In this document: piece by piece, positions 52,779-61,029 of the stretch
Numbering within the stretch: the stretch's first letter is position 1
How the letters are laid out: each line of letters starts with the position of its first letter
Source of the DNA: Hydrogenophilus sp.
GTDB lineage: Bacteria > Pseudomonadota > Gammaproteobacteria > Burkholderiales > Thiobacillaceae
Direction: 5' to 3'
Length of the DNA: 61,029 nucleotides
NCBI GenBank assembly: GCA_020725265.1
Contig: DYFK01000020.1
Span: 1 to 61,029 of the forward strand
Position numbers and translations under genes: made by a program
The notes under the pieces: generated by a model
Databases searched by the model: none
Seen by the model: the letters and a program-made list of their open reading frames with translations, nothing else
What the model was told of the DNA's origin: nothing

Positions 52779-53834
52779 ATGGCCGTGCCCAACCTGATTC
52801 CGATCGCACTGTTCGCGTCCGCGCTCGGCATCACGCACGCGGCCCCCGTCGGCGCGGGGGATGACGCCGGCGTCGATTTCCACGGTTCCCTCCGCGTCCA
52901 GGTCGAATCGGTCACCCCCGACCGTCGCGACGCGATGGATGACTACAGCGGCATGCGCGACGCCTACTCCCGCCTCGGCGTCAACGCGTGGCGCGGCTTC
53001 GGCGATGGACTCGAACTGTTCGGCCAGCTCGAAATCCCGCTCGACACCGCCAACCTGCGCATCCAGGACCCCTACGACCAGGGCGGATTCGGCCGCGACC
53101 ACCCGGAACGGCTGCGCATCGCGCGCATCGGCCTGCGTGGGGACTTCGGCACGCTGGTCTACGGCCAGCAGTGGATGCCGTATTACAACGCGATCGCCTA
53201 CCCGGTGGACATGTTCAGCAGCTATTACAGCGGTTACGCGACCTATACCGCGTTCCGGCTGCGCGACACGCTTGCCTACGCCAGCCCCGATTGGCGCGGA
53301 TTCGCCCTCTCGGCCTCGCACTCCGGGGCGGCAGGCAATCGGCGATCCAGCTCGCGCATCGATCACAGAAGACTCCAGTTCACCCTGGCCTACACCGCCG
53401 GCGACAGCGTTTTCGCCTTCGGCGTCGACGATCGCGGCGATACCGGCGCGGGCAACAGCCGCCTGATCGGCGTCTCCGCCAGCCATCGCGCGGGCGGACT
53501 CCAACTGGCCGCCAAATTCGAAATCTTCAACAGCGGCAACCGGGCGCCGGGCGGCTTCGACAGCAACGGCAATCGCGCCGTCAACCTGTTCGCCGGCTAC
53601 ACCCTGGGCAGGAATACCTTCAAGCTGATGCTGGCGGATGTGGAGAACTATGGCGAGCGCATCGCGCATCTGGGCATCGATCACCAGTACAACGACGATC
53701 TCAAATTCTTCGTCGAGATCTACCGGGAAGCGGAAACGGCGGCGATCACCGAAAGACGCGGCGGCCTCGATGGCTTCAACGCCGCAGCGAGCGGCGGCCG
53801 GGCCATCGCGGCCGGCCTGCGCTACGACTTCTGA
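52779..53834 (+). CDS. Gram-negative porin
   Basis: From ATG 52779 (GAGGA upstream) the protein has 351 residues with a signal peptide ending at THA. It shows the classic porin opening GVDFHGSLRVQVESV, the strand-turn pattern SRLGVNAWRGFGDGLELFGQLEIPLD, a constriction-loop region (GQQWMPYYNAIAYPVDMFSSYY) and a terminal aromatic residue (GLRYDF). The closing Phe is the outer-membrane assembly signal. It is a single-gene unit. Confidence 0.9.
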   Translation: MAVPNLIPIALFASALGITHAAPVGAGDDAGVDFHGSLRVQVESVTPDRRDAMDDYSGMRDAYSRLGVNAWRGFGDGLELFGQLEIPLDTANLRIQDPYDQGGFGRDHPERLRIARIGLRGDFGTLVYGQQWMPYYNAIAYPVDMFSSYYSGYATYTAFRLRDTLAYASPDWRGFALSASHSGAAGNRRSSSRIDHRRLQFTLAYTAGDSVFAFGVDDRGDTGAGNSRLIGVSASHRAGGLQLAAKFEIFNSGNRAPGGFDSNGNRAVNLFAGYTLGRNTFKLMLADVENYGERIAHLGIDHQYNDDLKFFVEIYREAETAAITERRGGLDGFNAAASGGRAIAAGLRYDF

Positions 53835-53865
53835 AGCGCACCGGGACTTCCGAAGCGCGCCGGCC

Positions 53866-54558
53866 TCAACGTGCCGGCAACGCCACCAGCATCCCGGACA
53901 GCAGCTCGCTGACGCCATCCCAGACGATCTGCACCCCCAGGCACAGCAGGATGAACGCCGACAGGCGCAGGAAAACCACGGTGCCGGCCTCGCCCAGGGG
54001 CTTGAGCAGGCGCTGCGCGTAGCGGAAAGCCAGGTACATGACGACGCCGATGGTCAACAACGCCAGCGCGCCGCCGCCCATGCGCGCCAGCGACAGCGCC
54101 AGCCGTTCGTCGTGCAGCGACACGCCGACGGTGATCGCGGCGGCGATGGAGCCCGGTCCGCAACTGATCGGGAAGGTCAGCGGGTAGAAGGCCTGGCGAC
54201 TCGCCTGTTCCGGTGTGAAGGATTCCGCCAGCACCGCGCGGCGGTCATCCGTGGCGTGACTGGCGTTAAGCAATCGCCAGGCCACCGAGGCGACGATCAG
54301 GCCGCCGCCGACGCGCACGATCGGCAGCGAAATGCCGAAGAAATCGAGGACGTAGGAGCCCACCAGCATCGAGCCGACCATCAGCAACAGCATGTTGCGG
54401 GCGATGCGCCGCGCCAGCAGTTCGCGCGTGGTGGAGGTGGCGCCCTCGGTCAGGCCGAGGAAGATCGGCGCCGTGGCGGCCGGATTGAGGATCGGCAGCA
54501 GGGTCGCCAACACGAACAGGAAGCTTTTGCCCAGCGCGGGCAGCAGTTCGATGATCAT
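53866..54558 (-). CDS. MarC-family integral membrane protein
   Basis: The protein has 230 residues and six predicted helices. Family segments are LLPILNPAATAPIFLGLTEGAT, VGGGLIVASVAWRLLNA and PLTFPISCGPGSIAAAITVG. MarC/UPF0056 proteins were once linked to multidrug resistance, but their function is unsettled. It follows the BCCT gene by 22 bp on the same strand and may be co-transcribed. Confidence 0.9.
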   Translation of the reverse strand: MIIELLPALGKSFLFVLATLLPILNPAATAPIFLGLTEGATSTTRELLARRIARNMLLLMVGSMLVGSYVLDFFGISLPIVRVGGGLIVASVAWRLLNASHATDDRRAVLAESFTPEQASRQAFYPLTFPISCGPGSIAAAITVGVSLHDERLALSLARMGGGALALLTIGVVMYLAFRYAQRLLKPLGEAGTVVFLRLSAFILLCLGVQIVWDGVSELLSGMLVALPAR

Positions 54559-54580
54559 GGCGTCGGCAACAATCGCGGGA

Positions 54581-56134
54581 TCATGATGCGGGCCCGTCGC
54601 CCGGTGGATGCTCGATCAGTTCGCGCACGCGCCGGCGCAGCAGTTTTTCGCGCCGCTGTTCCTCCAGCCAGTCGGCCCGCACGCCCCGCCACAACGCGAG
54701 AGCCATCAGCAGGATCACCACGGTGAACGGCAGCGCGAAGACGATGGTCGCGGTCTGCACCGCCTTGATGCCGCCTGCCAGCAGCAGGCTGATGGCGATG
54801 CCGGAGACCAGCACGCCCCAGATGATCTTCACCCGCGCCGGCGGATTCGGCCGCCCGCCGGTACTCATCATGCCCAGCACCAGGGTGGCCGAATCGCCCG
54901 AAGTCACGAAGAACACCAGCACCAGCACCGTCGCCACCGCCGACATCAGCACTCCCAGCGGCAGCACGTCGAACATCGCGAACAGGGCGGTGGAGACGTC
55001 GGCGTTGACCGCTTCGGCGATCGGCACGCCCTGCATGATCTGCATGTTGAGGGCGGTGCCGCCGAACACCGAGAACCAGACGAAGGCCGCCAGCGTCGGC
55101 GCCAGCACGGTGCCCAGGATGAACTGGCGGATGGTGCGCCCGCGCGAGACGCGCGCGATGAACAGGCCGACGAACGGCGACCACGATATCCACCAGGCCC
55201 AGTAGAACACCGTCCAGCCGCTGACCCAGCCGCTCTCGCGGAACGGCGTCATGCGCAGGCTCATGCGCACGAACTCGCTGAGATAGCTGCCCAGCGTGGT
55301 GGTGAAGGTATCGATGATCGCCACCGTCGGTCCCAGCATGAACAGCACCAGCGCCAGCAGCGAAGCCAGCATCAGGTTGAAGCGGGAAAGCCATTTGATG
55401 CCGCGCGTGACGCCGGTCACCGCCGAGGCCAGGAACAGGACCGTGGTCACCACGATGATGCCGACCTGCGAAACGCCACTCACGGGCAGGCCGACCATCG
55501 CGTTGAGACCGCTGTTGATCTGCAGTGCCCCCATGCCCAGCGAGGCGGCGACACCGAACGCGGTGGCGATCACCGCCAGCACGTTCACCGCCGGCCCCAG
55601 CGAGCGCGCGAATCGCCACGGCAGGGAAAGCACCGCCGTGCTCACCAGCGCCGGACCGCCCTTGCGGAACTGGAAGAAGGCGATGGACAGCGCGACCACG
55701 CTGTACACCGCCCAGGGATGCAGCCCCCAGTGGAAAAAGCTGTAGCGCATCGCCGCGTTCGCCGCCTCCGGCGTATTCGCCTCGATGCCCGGCGGCGGCG
55801 AGGCATAGTGGAACATCGGCTCCGCGACGCCCCAGAACACCAGGCCGATGCCCATGCCGGCGGCGAACAGCATGGCGAACCAGGAGCCGACGGAAAACTC
55901 CGGCTCGTCGTCCTCGCCGCCCAGCTTGAGATCGCCATAGCGGCTGAAGGCCAGCAGCAGCGCCAGTACCACCAGGCCCAGCACCACCCACAGATAGAAC
56001 CAGCCGAAATTACGCGACACGGTCGCCAGCGCGGTGTCGAACACCATCCCCAGCGTCGTCGGCGAAATCACCCCCCAAAGGACGACCGCGAGAATGAAGC
56101 CGGCCGAAACGACGAGTTGCATGGAACGCCCCAT
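54581..56134 (-). CDS. BCCT-family betaine/choline/carnitine transporter
   Basis: The protein has 517 residues with twelve helices. Signature segments are GWFYLWVVLGLVVLALLLAFSRYGDLKLG, MLFAAGMGIGLVFWGVAEPMFHY and the Trp-rich VFYWAWWISWSPFVGLFIARVSRGRTIR. The GMGIG motif and the Trp box form the substrate site for trimethylammonium compounds. It takes up compatible solutes with Na+ or H+. ATG 56122 is an alternative start. It is divergent from the SLC13 gene, and the 108-bp gap should carry both promoters. Confidence 0.93.
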   Translation of the reverse strand: MGRSMQLVVSAGFILAVVLWGVISPTTLGMVFDTALATVSRNFGWFYLWVVLGLVVLALLLAFSRYGDLKLGGEDDEPEFSVGSWFAMLFAAGMGIGLVFWGVAEPMFHYASPPPGIEANTPEAANAAMRYSFFHWGLHPWAVYSVVALSIAFFQFRKGGPALVSTAVLSLPWRFARSLGPAVNVLAVIATAFGVAASLGMGALQINSGLNAMVGLPVSGVSQVGIIVVTTVLFLASAVTGVTRGIKWLSRFNLMLASLLALVLFMLGPTVAIIDTFTTTLGSYLSEFVRMSLRMTPFRESGWVSGWTVFYWAWWISWSPFVGLFIARVSRGRTIRQFILGTVLAPTLAAFVWFSVFGGTALNMQIMQGVPIAEAVNADVSTALFAMFDVLPLGVLMSAVATVLVLVFFVTSGDSATLVLGMMSTGGRPNPPARVKIIWGVLVSGIAISLLLAGGIKAVQTATIVFALPFTVVILLMALALWRGVRADWLEEQRREKLLRRRVRELIEHPPGDGPAS

Positions 56135-56242
56135 CCGGATTTCACGTTACCGAACGTTATACCATCGCGAAACTGACCGGACCGAAAGGCTTGATTAGAC
56201 GCCCGCCCACTTTCCCGCCACGCAAACAATAGCTCGCGCGCC

Positions 56243-58111
56243 ATGACCCACGATCAGCTCCTCATCCTCGGCATCCTCGTCGCCACCGTGGCGATGTTCC
56301 TGTGGGGGCGCTGGCGCCACGACATGGTGGCGGTGGGCGCGCTGCTCGGCTGCGTGCTGGCGGGTCTGGTGTCACCGGCGCAGGCGTTCGCCGGCTTCAG
56401 CCATCCGGCGGTGATCACCGTGGCCTGCGTGCTGGTGCTGAGCCTGGGCCTGCAAACCTCCGGCGCGGTCGACGCGTTGACGCGCCGCGTGCTGCCGGCG
56501 AAGGCCGGACCGACCCTGTCCATCGCGGCGCTGACCGCGCTGGCCGCCGTGCTCTCCGGCTTCATGAACAACGTCGGCGCGCTGGCGCTGCTGATGCCGG
56601 TGGCGATCCAGCTCTCCGCGCGCCTCGACCTGCCGCCGGGCAAGGTGCTGATGCCGCTCGCCTTCGGCTCCATACTCGGCGGCACCACCACGCTGATCGG
56701 CACGCCGCCCAACCTGATCGTCTCCGGCTTCCGCGATACCGCCGGCCTGGGCGGCTATGGCATGTTCGCGTTCACGCCGGTGGGTCTGGCGATCACCGCC
56801 GTCGGCGTGGTCTTCATCGCCCTGGTCGGCTGGCGTCTGGTGCCGGCGCGCAAGCAGGCCGGCGTCGAGGGCTTCGAGACCGGCGCCTACCTCACCGAGG
56901 CACGAGTGCCCGACGACTCCAAGTCGGCCGGCATGACCCTGCGCGAGATCGAGCAACTGCTGGACGAAACCGACGCGCAGGTGATCGGCCTGGTGCGCAA
57001 CGACGTGCGTGTCACCGCGCCGCGCGCGGGCCGGCGGGTGCGCGCCGGCGACATCCTGGTGATCGAGGCGGAAGCGGCGGCGCTGGCCGACGCCCTGTCC
57101 CGCCTCGGCCTGAAGCTGGAGGAAGCCAAGGAGACCAAGCCACGTAAGGAAGTGGAGGAAGGTGAGGCAGCGGCGACCGAGAACGGACAGGCTTCGGCGG
57201 ACACGGACGCGACCGCCGAAACCGGCGACTACGCGGAAAAAACCGAACACTCCGAGGACATCGTGCTGCTGGAACTGGCGGTACTGCCGGGTTCGACCCT
57301 GGCGGGCCGCTCGGCCAGCGACATCCTGCTGCGCACACGCTACAGCATCAACCTGCTGGCGGTTTCGCGCCATGGCCAGCGCTCGATGGCACGCCTGCGC
57401 ACCCTATCGCTGCGCCCCGGCGACCTGCTGCTGACGCAGGGTCCACCGGAGGCGATCTCGGAGTTCGCCGCCAACTTCGGCTGCGTGCCGCTGGCGCAAC
57501 GCGAACTGCGCATACCCGACAAGCGCCGCGCGATCCTTGCCAGCGGCATCATGCTGCTCGCCGTCGCCACCGCCGCCTTCGGCCTGCTGCCGGCGGCGGT
57601 ATCCTTCGCCGCCGGCGTGCTGGCCTCGATGGCGCTGCGCACGGTGCCGCCGCGCGCGGTCTACGACGCCGTCGACTGGCCGGTGGTCGTGCTGCTGGCC
57701 TCGCTGCTGCCGGTAGCCGGCGCCATGCAGGCCACCGGCGCCGCCGACCTGGTCGCGCGCGTGCTGCTCGACCACATCGCCCAAGGCGACGCGGTGCTTG
57801 GCCTGGCCGTGATCCTGGTCACCACCATGATCCTCACCGACCTGATGAACAACGCGGCGACGGCGGCGGTGATGGCGCCGATCGGCCTGGGCGCCGCCAG
57901 CCAACTCGGCGTCAACCCGGACACCTTCCTGATGGCGGTGGCGATCGGCGCCTCCTGCGCCTTCCTCACCCCCATCGGCCACCAGAACAACACGCTGATC
58001 CTTGGTCCCGGCGGCTTCCGCTTCGGCGACTACTGGCGCATGGGCCTGCCACTGGACGCCCTCGTCATCACCGTGACGCTGCCGATGCTGCTGCTGGTCT
58101 GGCCGCTGTGA
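56243..58111 (+). CDS. SLC13-family (DASS) permease with two RCK_C domains
   Basis: The protein has 622 residues. The N-terminal half has helices and the family motif SGFMNNVGALALLMPVAIQL with GTTTLIGTPPNLIVSG. The C-terminal half repeats it (LTDLMNNAATAAVMAP, AFLTPIGHQNNTLILGPGG). Between the halves lie two cytoplasmic TrkA-C/RCK_C domains (about 210-285, 335-415), separated by an acidic Glu/Thr/Ala-rich linker. This architecture is typical of bacterial SLC13 permeases of unknown anion specificity (sulfate, dicarboxylate or others). Confidence 0.92.
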   Translation: MTHDQLLILGILVATVAMFLWGRWRHDMVAVGALLGCVLAGLVSPAQAFAGFSHPAVITVACVLVLSLGLQTSGAVDALTRRVLPAKAGPTLSIAALTALAAVLSGFMNNVGALALLMPVAIQLSARLDLPPGKVLMPLAFGSILGGTTTLIGTPPNLIVSGFRDTAGLGGYGMFAFTPVGLAITAVGVVFIALVGWRLVPARKQAGVEGFETGAYLTEARVPDDSKSAGMTLREIEQLLDETDAQVIGLVRNDVRVTAPRAGRRVRAGDILVIEAEAAALADALSRLGLKLEEAKETKPRKEVEEGEAAATENGQASADTDATAETGDYAEKTEHSEDIVLLELAVLPGSTLAGRSASDILLRTRYSINLLAVSRHGQRSMARLRTLSLRPGDLLLTQGPPEAISEFAANFGCVPLAQRELRIPDKRRAILASGIMLLAVATAAFGLLPAAVSFAAGVLASMALRTVPPRAVYDAVDWPVVVLLASLLPVAGAMQATGAADLVARVLLDHIAQGDAVLGLAVILVTTMILTDLMNNAATAAVMAPIGLGAASQLGVNPDTFLMAVAIGASCAFLTPIGHQNNTLILGPGGFRFGDYWRMGLPLDALVITVTLPMLLLVWPL

Positions 58112-58148
58112 TTCACTCTAGCGCCCTTGCCACGCCAGTACACGCAGC

Positions 58149-58171
58149 TTTCAATCCGCGGGGAACGATGG
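58149..58171. repeat. Solitary CRISPR-repeat-like relic lacking the hairpin
   Basis: TTTCAATCCGCG (58149-58160) is a 12-nt exact match to the start of the array repeat. It is followed by GGGAACGATGG, which resembles the repeat end GGGCGATG. The palindromic middle is missing. It lies about 1.2 kb from the first true repeat. Confidence 0.5.
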
Positions 58172-58180
58172 TTAGAAATG

Positions 58181-58200
58181 AAAAAACCGCCCATGGGCGG
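58181..58200 (-). terminator. Rho-independent terminator
   Basis: On the minus strand a perfect self-complementary CCGCCCATGGGCGG is followed by TTTTTT. It lies about 25 bp past the stop of the 58226 gene. Confidence 0.75.
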
Positions 58201-58225
58201 CCTATCGGAGCGGCTGGCGGCCGGG

Positions 58226-58459
58226 TCAAACGGCCTTTCTTGGGGCATTGAGCAGGGTGTCGAGGTCATAGTCGGCCAAGCCGATCCCATCGAGCGGAAC
58301 ACCCCACGCCTCGGCATTACCCTTGATGCGCGTCAGCGCCGCGTAGGCCAGCAAACCATCCTTCATGCCGGCGTTACGCTCACCCTCATCCTTGAGCAAT
58401 TGAACCACCGACTCCAGACAAATCACGGCGCCGGCCTGCTGCTGTTTACTTGCGCTCAT
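58226..58459 (-). CDS. Small hypothetical protein
   Basis: The protein has 77 residues, with a GGGGGAGTG site and a terminator after the stop. It is soluble and largely helical (GAVICLESVVQLLKDEGERNAGMKDGLLAYAALTRIKGNAEAWGV), ending in an acidic loop. I recognise no family. Its start follows the stop of the short open frame at 58461 by 1 bp, so it was once, or still is, the second gene of a pair. Confidence 0.6.
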   Translation of the reverse strand: MSASKQQQAGAVICLESVVQLLKDEGERNAGMKDGLLAYAALTRIKGNAEAWGVPLDGIGLADYDLDTLLNAPRKAV

Positions 58460-58460
58460 T

Positions 58461-58583
58461 TCACTCCCCCTCGATCACCGCGATCTGCTCGCGCGCATCA
58501 TCAACTTCGACCTGCCAATGTTTCAGTGGATACGCCTGATATTCAGGCGACCGATCCGCCCAGTTGTCACAGCCAGCGCCGGA
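58461..58583 (-). pseudogene. Remnant open frame, C-terminal fragment of unknown protein
   Basis: Forty codons without a start (…CDNWADRSPEYQAYPLKH, then WQVEVDDAREQIAVIEGE) end one base before the next gene. The amino-acid mix looks protein-like and the stop overlaps that gene's ribosome site, so I read it as the tail of a decayed or frameshifted gene. Nothing else is recognisable in 58584-58773. Confidence 0.3.
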
Positions 58584-58773
58584 TCAGCAAGCTTTGCAAA
58601 GTGTAGATCGATATTGGCCTGTCACGATTTCAGAGACCTGCTTATCTGGCGCTCACCCTAGGAAATTGGAGTTCATCCACCAGACGGTGGCGGGACGACG
58701 CACGAAACGGAGCACGGCAGTGCTCAGATTTTGAACATGGTTCCAGGTTGGAGCGCCGGTAATGTTGGGCCGG

Positions 58774-59160
58774 TCAGGGGTTTCTGTCCGGTCTTTTTTT
58801 CGGGTTGAGGTCGCAACGATGGCCGGTGACAACGGCGTGAGGGGATTCGCCGGCGGTGAACACACGGAGCAATGCCCTACCCTGCCCATCCGTGAACCCG
58901 AAAACGCAAGGCGCGGCGCCTGTGCCGGCACAATCGATGGATTCCGCGTAACCGTAGATGTCGCGGTACTCGGAACGGATGATGGATTGATCGCCCTGGG
59001 CGAACAGTGGCATGGCGGGCAGATAACCAGCGTCAATGAGCATGCCGCGCGCGAGGTTGTAACTCTGTTCGACGATCTTCGGGACGGGTATCGGGCAGGG
59101 GTTGGACGCAAAAGCGACGGCGGACACGGAAAAAATCAGGGCAGCAGCCAGGATTTTCAT
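58774..59160 (-). CDS. Small exported protein of unknown function
   Basis: The protein has 128 residues with a clear signal peptide (AAALIFSVSAVAFA). The mature protein has a YNLARGMLIDAGYLP segment resembling a PASTA-like or secreted-helper fold, followed by cysteines at IDCAG, APCVFGF and GHRCDL that could pair. The family is not recognised. Codon use matches its neighbours. Confidence 0.65.
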   Translation of the reverse strand: MKILAAALIFSVSAVAFASNPCPIPVPKIVEQSYNLARGMLIDAGYLPAMPLFAQGDQSIIRSEYRDIYGYAESIDCAGTGAAPCVFGFTDGQGRALLRVFTAGESPHAVVTGHRCDLNPKKRPDRNP

Positions 59161-59347
59161 ACCAGTTTCTCAGGAAGGGGGATTGGTATCGGGATACGGT
59201 AACCGCCTGTTTAGCGGCCGGTCAACCTGGGTGGAAATGCCGTCAACCGCTGGGGGGCAGGCTATGAGGGAACAGGAAATGATTGAAGCGAATAGGAAGC
59301 GTGACCATCGCAACCGTCATGATCTACGCTCCTTGCAGTTTCGCGCC

Positions 59348-61029
59348 GTTTCAATCCGCGCCCGGCCTGATGGCCGGGCGATGCCCCGCCACCGCGCCCG
59401 CGCTACCTCACCGACCAGGTTTCAATCCGCGCCCGGCCTGATGGCCGGGCGATGCCGCGCCTGTGACGCTGTTGATGACGCTGGTGACGATGTTTCAATC
59501 CGCGCCCGGCCTGATGGCCGGGCGATGCGCGTGAGCACCTGCGCTGGCTGATCCTGCTCACGCTGTTTCAATCCGCGCCCGGCCTGATGGCCGGGCGATG
59601 CGTGGAGTATCGAGGATGACCCCAACCCAACTCGCTGTTTCAATCCGCGCCCGGCCTGATGGCCGGGCGATGCCGGCCGCGCGGGTCTTCGGCCACGGCT
59701 CGCCGGAGTTTCAATCCGCGCCCGGCCTGATGGCCGGGCGATGCTTCACCGCCGCGTCCCGCTTCGCCCGCGCCGCCGCGTTTCAATCCGCGCCCGGCCT
59801 GATGGCCGGGCGATGCTTAGCGACTGCGATCCAATCAGACAAATGACCATTTGTTTCAATCCGCGCCCGGCCTGATGGCCGGGCGATGCGAGGTTGTCGT
59901 CATCGAGCAACCGGTGTTCCCGTGTTTCAATCCGCGCCCGGCCTGATGGCCGGGCGATGCAACGGGAGCGCATGGGCATGACCACCTGTCACCGGGTTTC
60001 AATCCGCGCCCGGCCTGATGGCCGGGCGATGCGCCAGACCGCACGCTCGAGACCCGCGTAAACACTGGTTTCAATCCGCGCCCGGCCTGATGGCCGGGCG
60101 ATGCTCATCGCGCGGCCGAATACGGGCAATGACCGGCTGTTTCAATCCGCGCCCGGCCTGATGGCCGGGCGATGCTGACGCCCAACAATCCAGTCAACCG
60201 GACCGCCGGGTTTCAATCCGCGCCCGGCCTGATGGCCGGGCGATGCTCACTCACCCGGGCCGGCCGGGCCGGCTCATGACAGTTTCAATCCGCGCCCGGC
60301 CTGATGGCCGGGCGATGCCGTCGACCGCCTGAGCGCCGAGTTGGCGCGCCTGGGTTTCAATCCGCGCCCGGCCTGATGGCCGGGCGATGCGTGGATGCGG
60401 AGGGCGATCAGGCTGTCCGCGGTGAGTTTCAATCCGCGCCCGGCCTGATGGCCGGGCGATGCGAGCACCGCCGGTAATGGCCAGCTTCTTGCGCGCGTTT
60501 CAATCCGCGCCCGGCCTGATGGCCGGGCGATGCTCCTGGCCGGCCATGGGCGTTCCGAGCGCCGGCTGTTTCAATCCGCGCCCGGCCTGATGGCCGGGCG
60601 ATGCCGCAGCCAGCTTCGCCGCCGGCCGCCTGGCGCTGGTTTCAATCCGCGCCCGGCCTGATGGCCGGGCGATGGGCATGGCGCGCGCGTCACCGTCTGG
60701 CCGGTCGCGGGTTTCAATCCGCGCCCGGCCTGATGGCCGGGCGATGGCCGGTCCAGCCGGTCAGGTCGGCGCCGGCGCCGCGTTTCAATCCGCGCCCGGC
60801 CTGATGGCCGGGCGATGGTTTCCCCGGCCGGCGCCATCACGCACGACGGGATGTTTCAATCCGCGCCCGGCCTGATGGCCGGGCGATGGCCAGTCGGCGT
60901 CAGCCAACCCAATAACCTGTCCAGTTTCAATCCGCGCCCGGCCTGATGGCCGGGCGATGCGCGCCAGATGGCCACGCGGGTCGGCATCGCCATGTTTCAA
61001 TCCGCGCCCGGCCTGATGGCCGGGCGATG
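59348..61029 (-). CRISPR. CRISPR array, 24 repeats and 23 spacers, continuing beyond the window
   Basis: The 36-nt repeat is identical in all 24 copies. On the plus strand it starts GTTTCAATCCGCG and ends GGGCGATG. It contains a perfect 9-bp palindrome (CGCCCGGCC / GGCCGGGCG) with a 4-nt loop. Spacers are 34-37 nt (most 35-36) and all look different. Read on the minus strand the repeat ends ATTGAAAC, the usual 3' end and crRNA handle of type I and III repeats, so transcription is probably minus with the leader beyond 61029. The last repeat ends exactly at the window edge. No cas gene lies in the window, so the subtype is open; I-C or a type III partner is possible. Confidence 0.98.

Noticed and set aside
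58768-58800. Terminator-like inverted repeat followed by T on the plus strand
   Set aside because: The stem has a mismatch and there is no plus-strand gene before it.
59348-61029. Open reading frames with repeating RARPDGRAM or ASPGHQAGRGLK units
   Set aside because: They are translations of the CRISPR repeat, not genes.
58112-61029. cas genes or a leader next to the array
   Set aside because: No Cas motif was found in any frame here; both presumably lie beyond the right edge.

Overview
The window is GC-rich chromosomal DNA from a Gram-negative bacterium, most likely a beta- or gammaproteobacterium. The support is outer-membrane and periplasmic machinery (TolC family, porin, OmpA domain, lipoproteins), the divergent ppsR/ppsA pair, CbpA/CbpM and c-di-GMP signalling proteins. 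I see no rRNA or tRNA gene, no insertion sequence and no clear prophage. The species cannot be fixed from this sequence.

Layout. (1) 1-4858, minus strand: a type I secretion operon. A LapB/LssB-type exporter and a LapC-type adaptor are followed by a LuxR regulator with an atypical receiver. Next comes the start of a large adhesin whose N-terminus looks like a LapA retention module; it runs off the left edge. (2) 5141-17794: mostly housekeeping genes (mfd, ppsR/ppsA, a methyltransferase, DUF1415 and DUF3617 proteins), plus a secreted IPTL-CTERM-like protein, an HExxH protein and an OmpA-domain protein. (3) 18010-39067: a 21-kb envelope region that is the most unusual part. It holds a WD40-caspase, a plain caspase, a caspase fused to a CsgG-like domain and a caspase homologue with both catalytic residues replaced. 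It also holds an ECF sigma/anti-sigma pair and two N/Q/G-rich tandem-repeat secreted proteins resembling functional amyloid subunits. A CsgG-like lipoprotein with a DUF4384 tail, a DUF2807 protein, a DUF799-like protein and a MacA-MacB-TolC type exporter complete it. I infer an amyloid/adhesin export system related to curli (Csg) or holdfast-anchor (Hfa) systems, combined with caspase-like proteins. (4) 39283-42997: a FecR-domain protein and a CHASE2-PAS-GGDEF-EAL protein. (5) 43026-47595: a heat-shock island (three Hsp20s, CbpA, CbpM, a conserved hypothetical, an HtrA-like protease) with two divergent sigma-32-like promoters. (6) 47618-58111: malic enzyme, a PhnD-like binding protein paired with a GGDEF/EAL protein, a porin, MarC, a BCCT transporter and an SLC13 transporter. 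(7) 58149-61029: a lone degenerate CRISPR-repeat-like sequence, small orphan genes, and a CRISPR array of 24 identical repeats that reaches the right edge. No cas genes are in the window.

How the parts may work together. The surface-adhesion genes (LapA-like adhesin, amyloid-like proteins) and the c-di-GMP proteins suggest a biofilm-forming lifestyle. In characterised Lap systems, low c-di-GMP releases the adhesin by LapG cleavage. No LapD or LapG is visible here, so any link to the two EAL proteins is inference.
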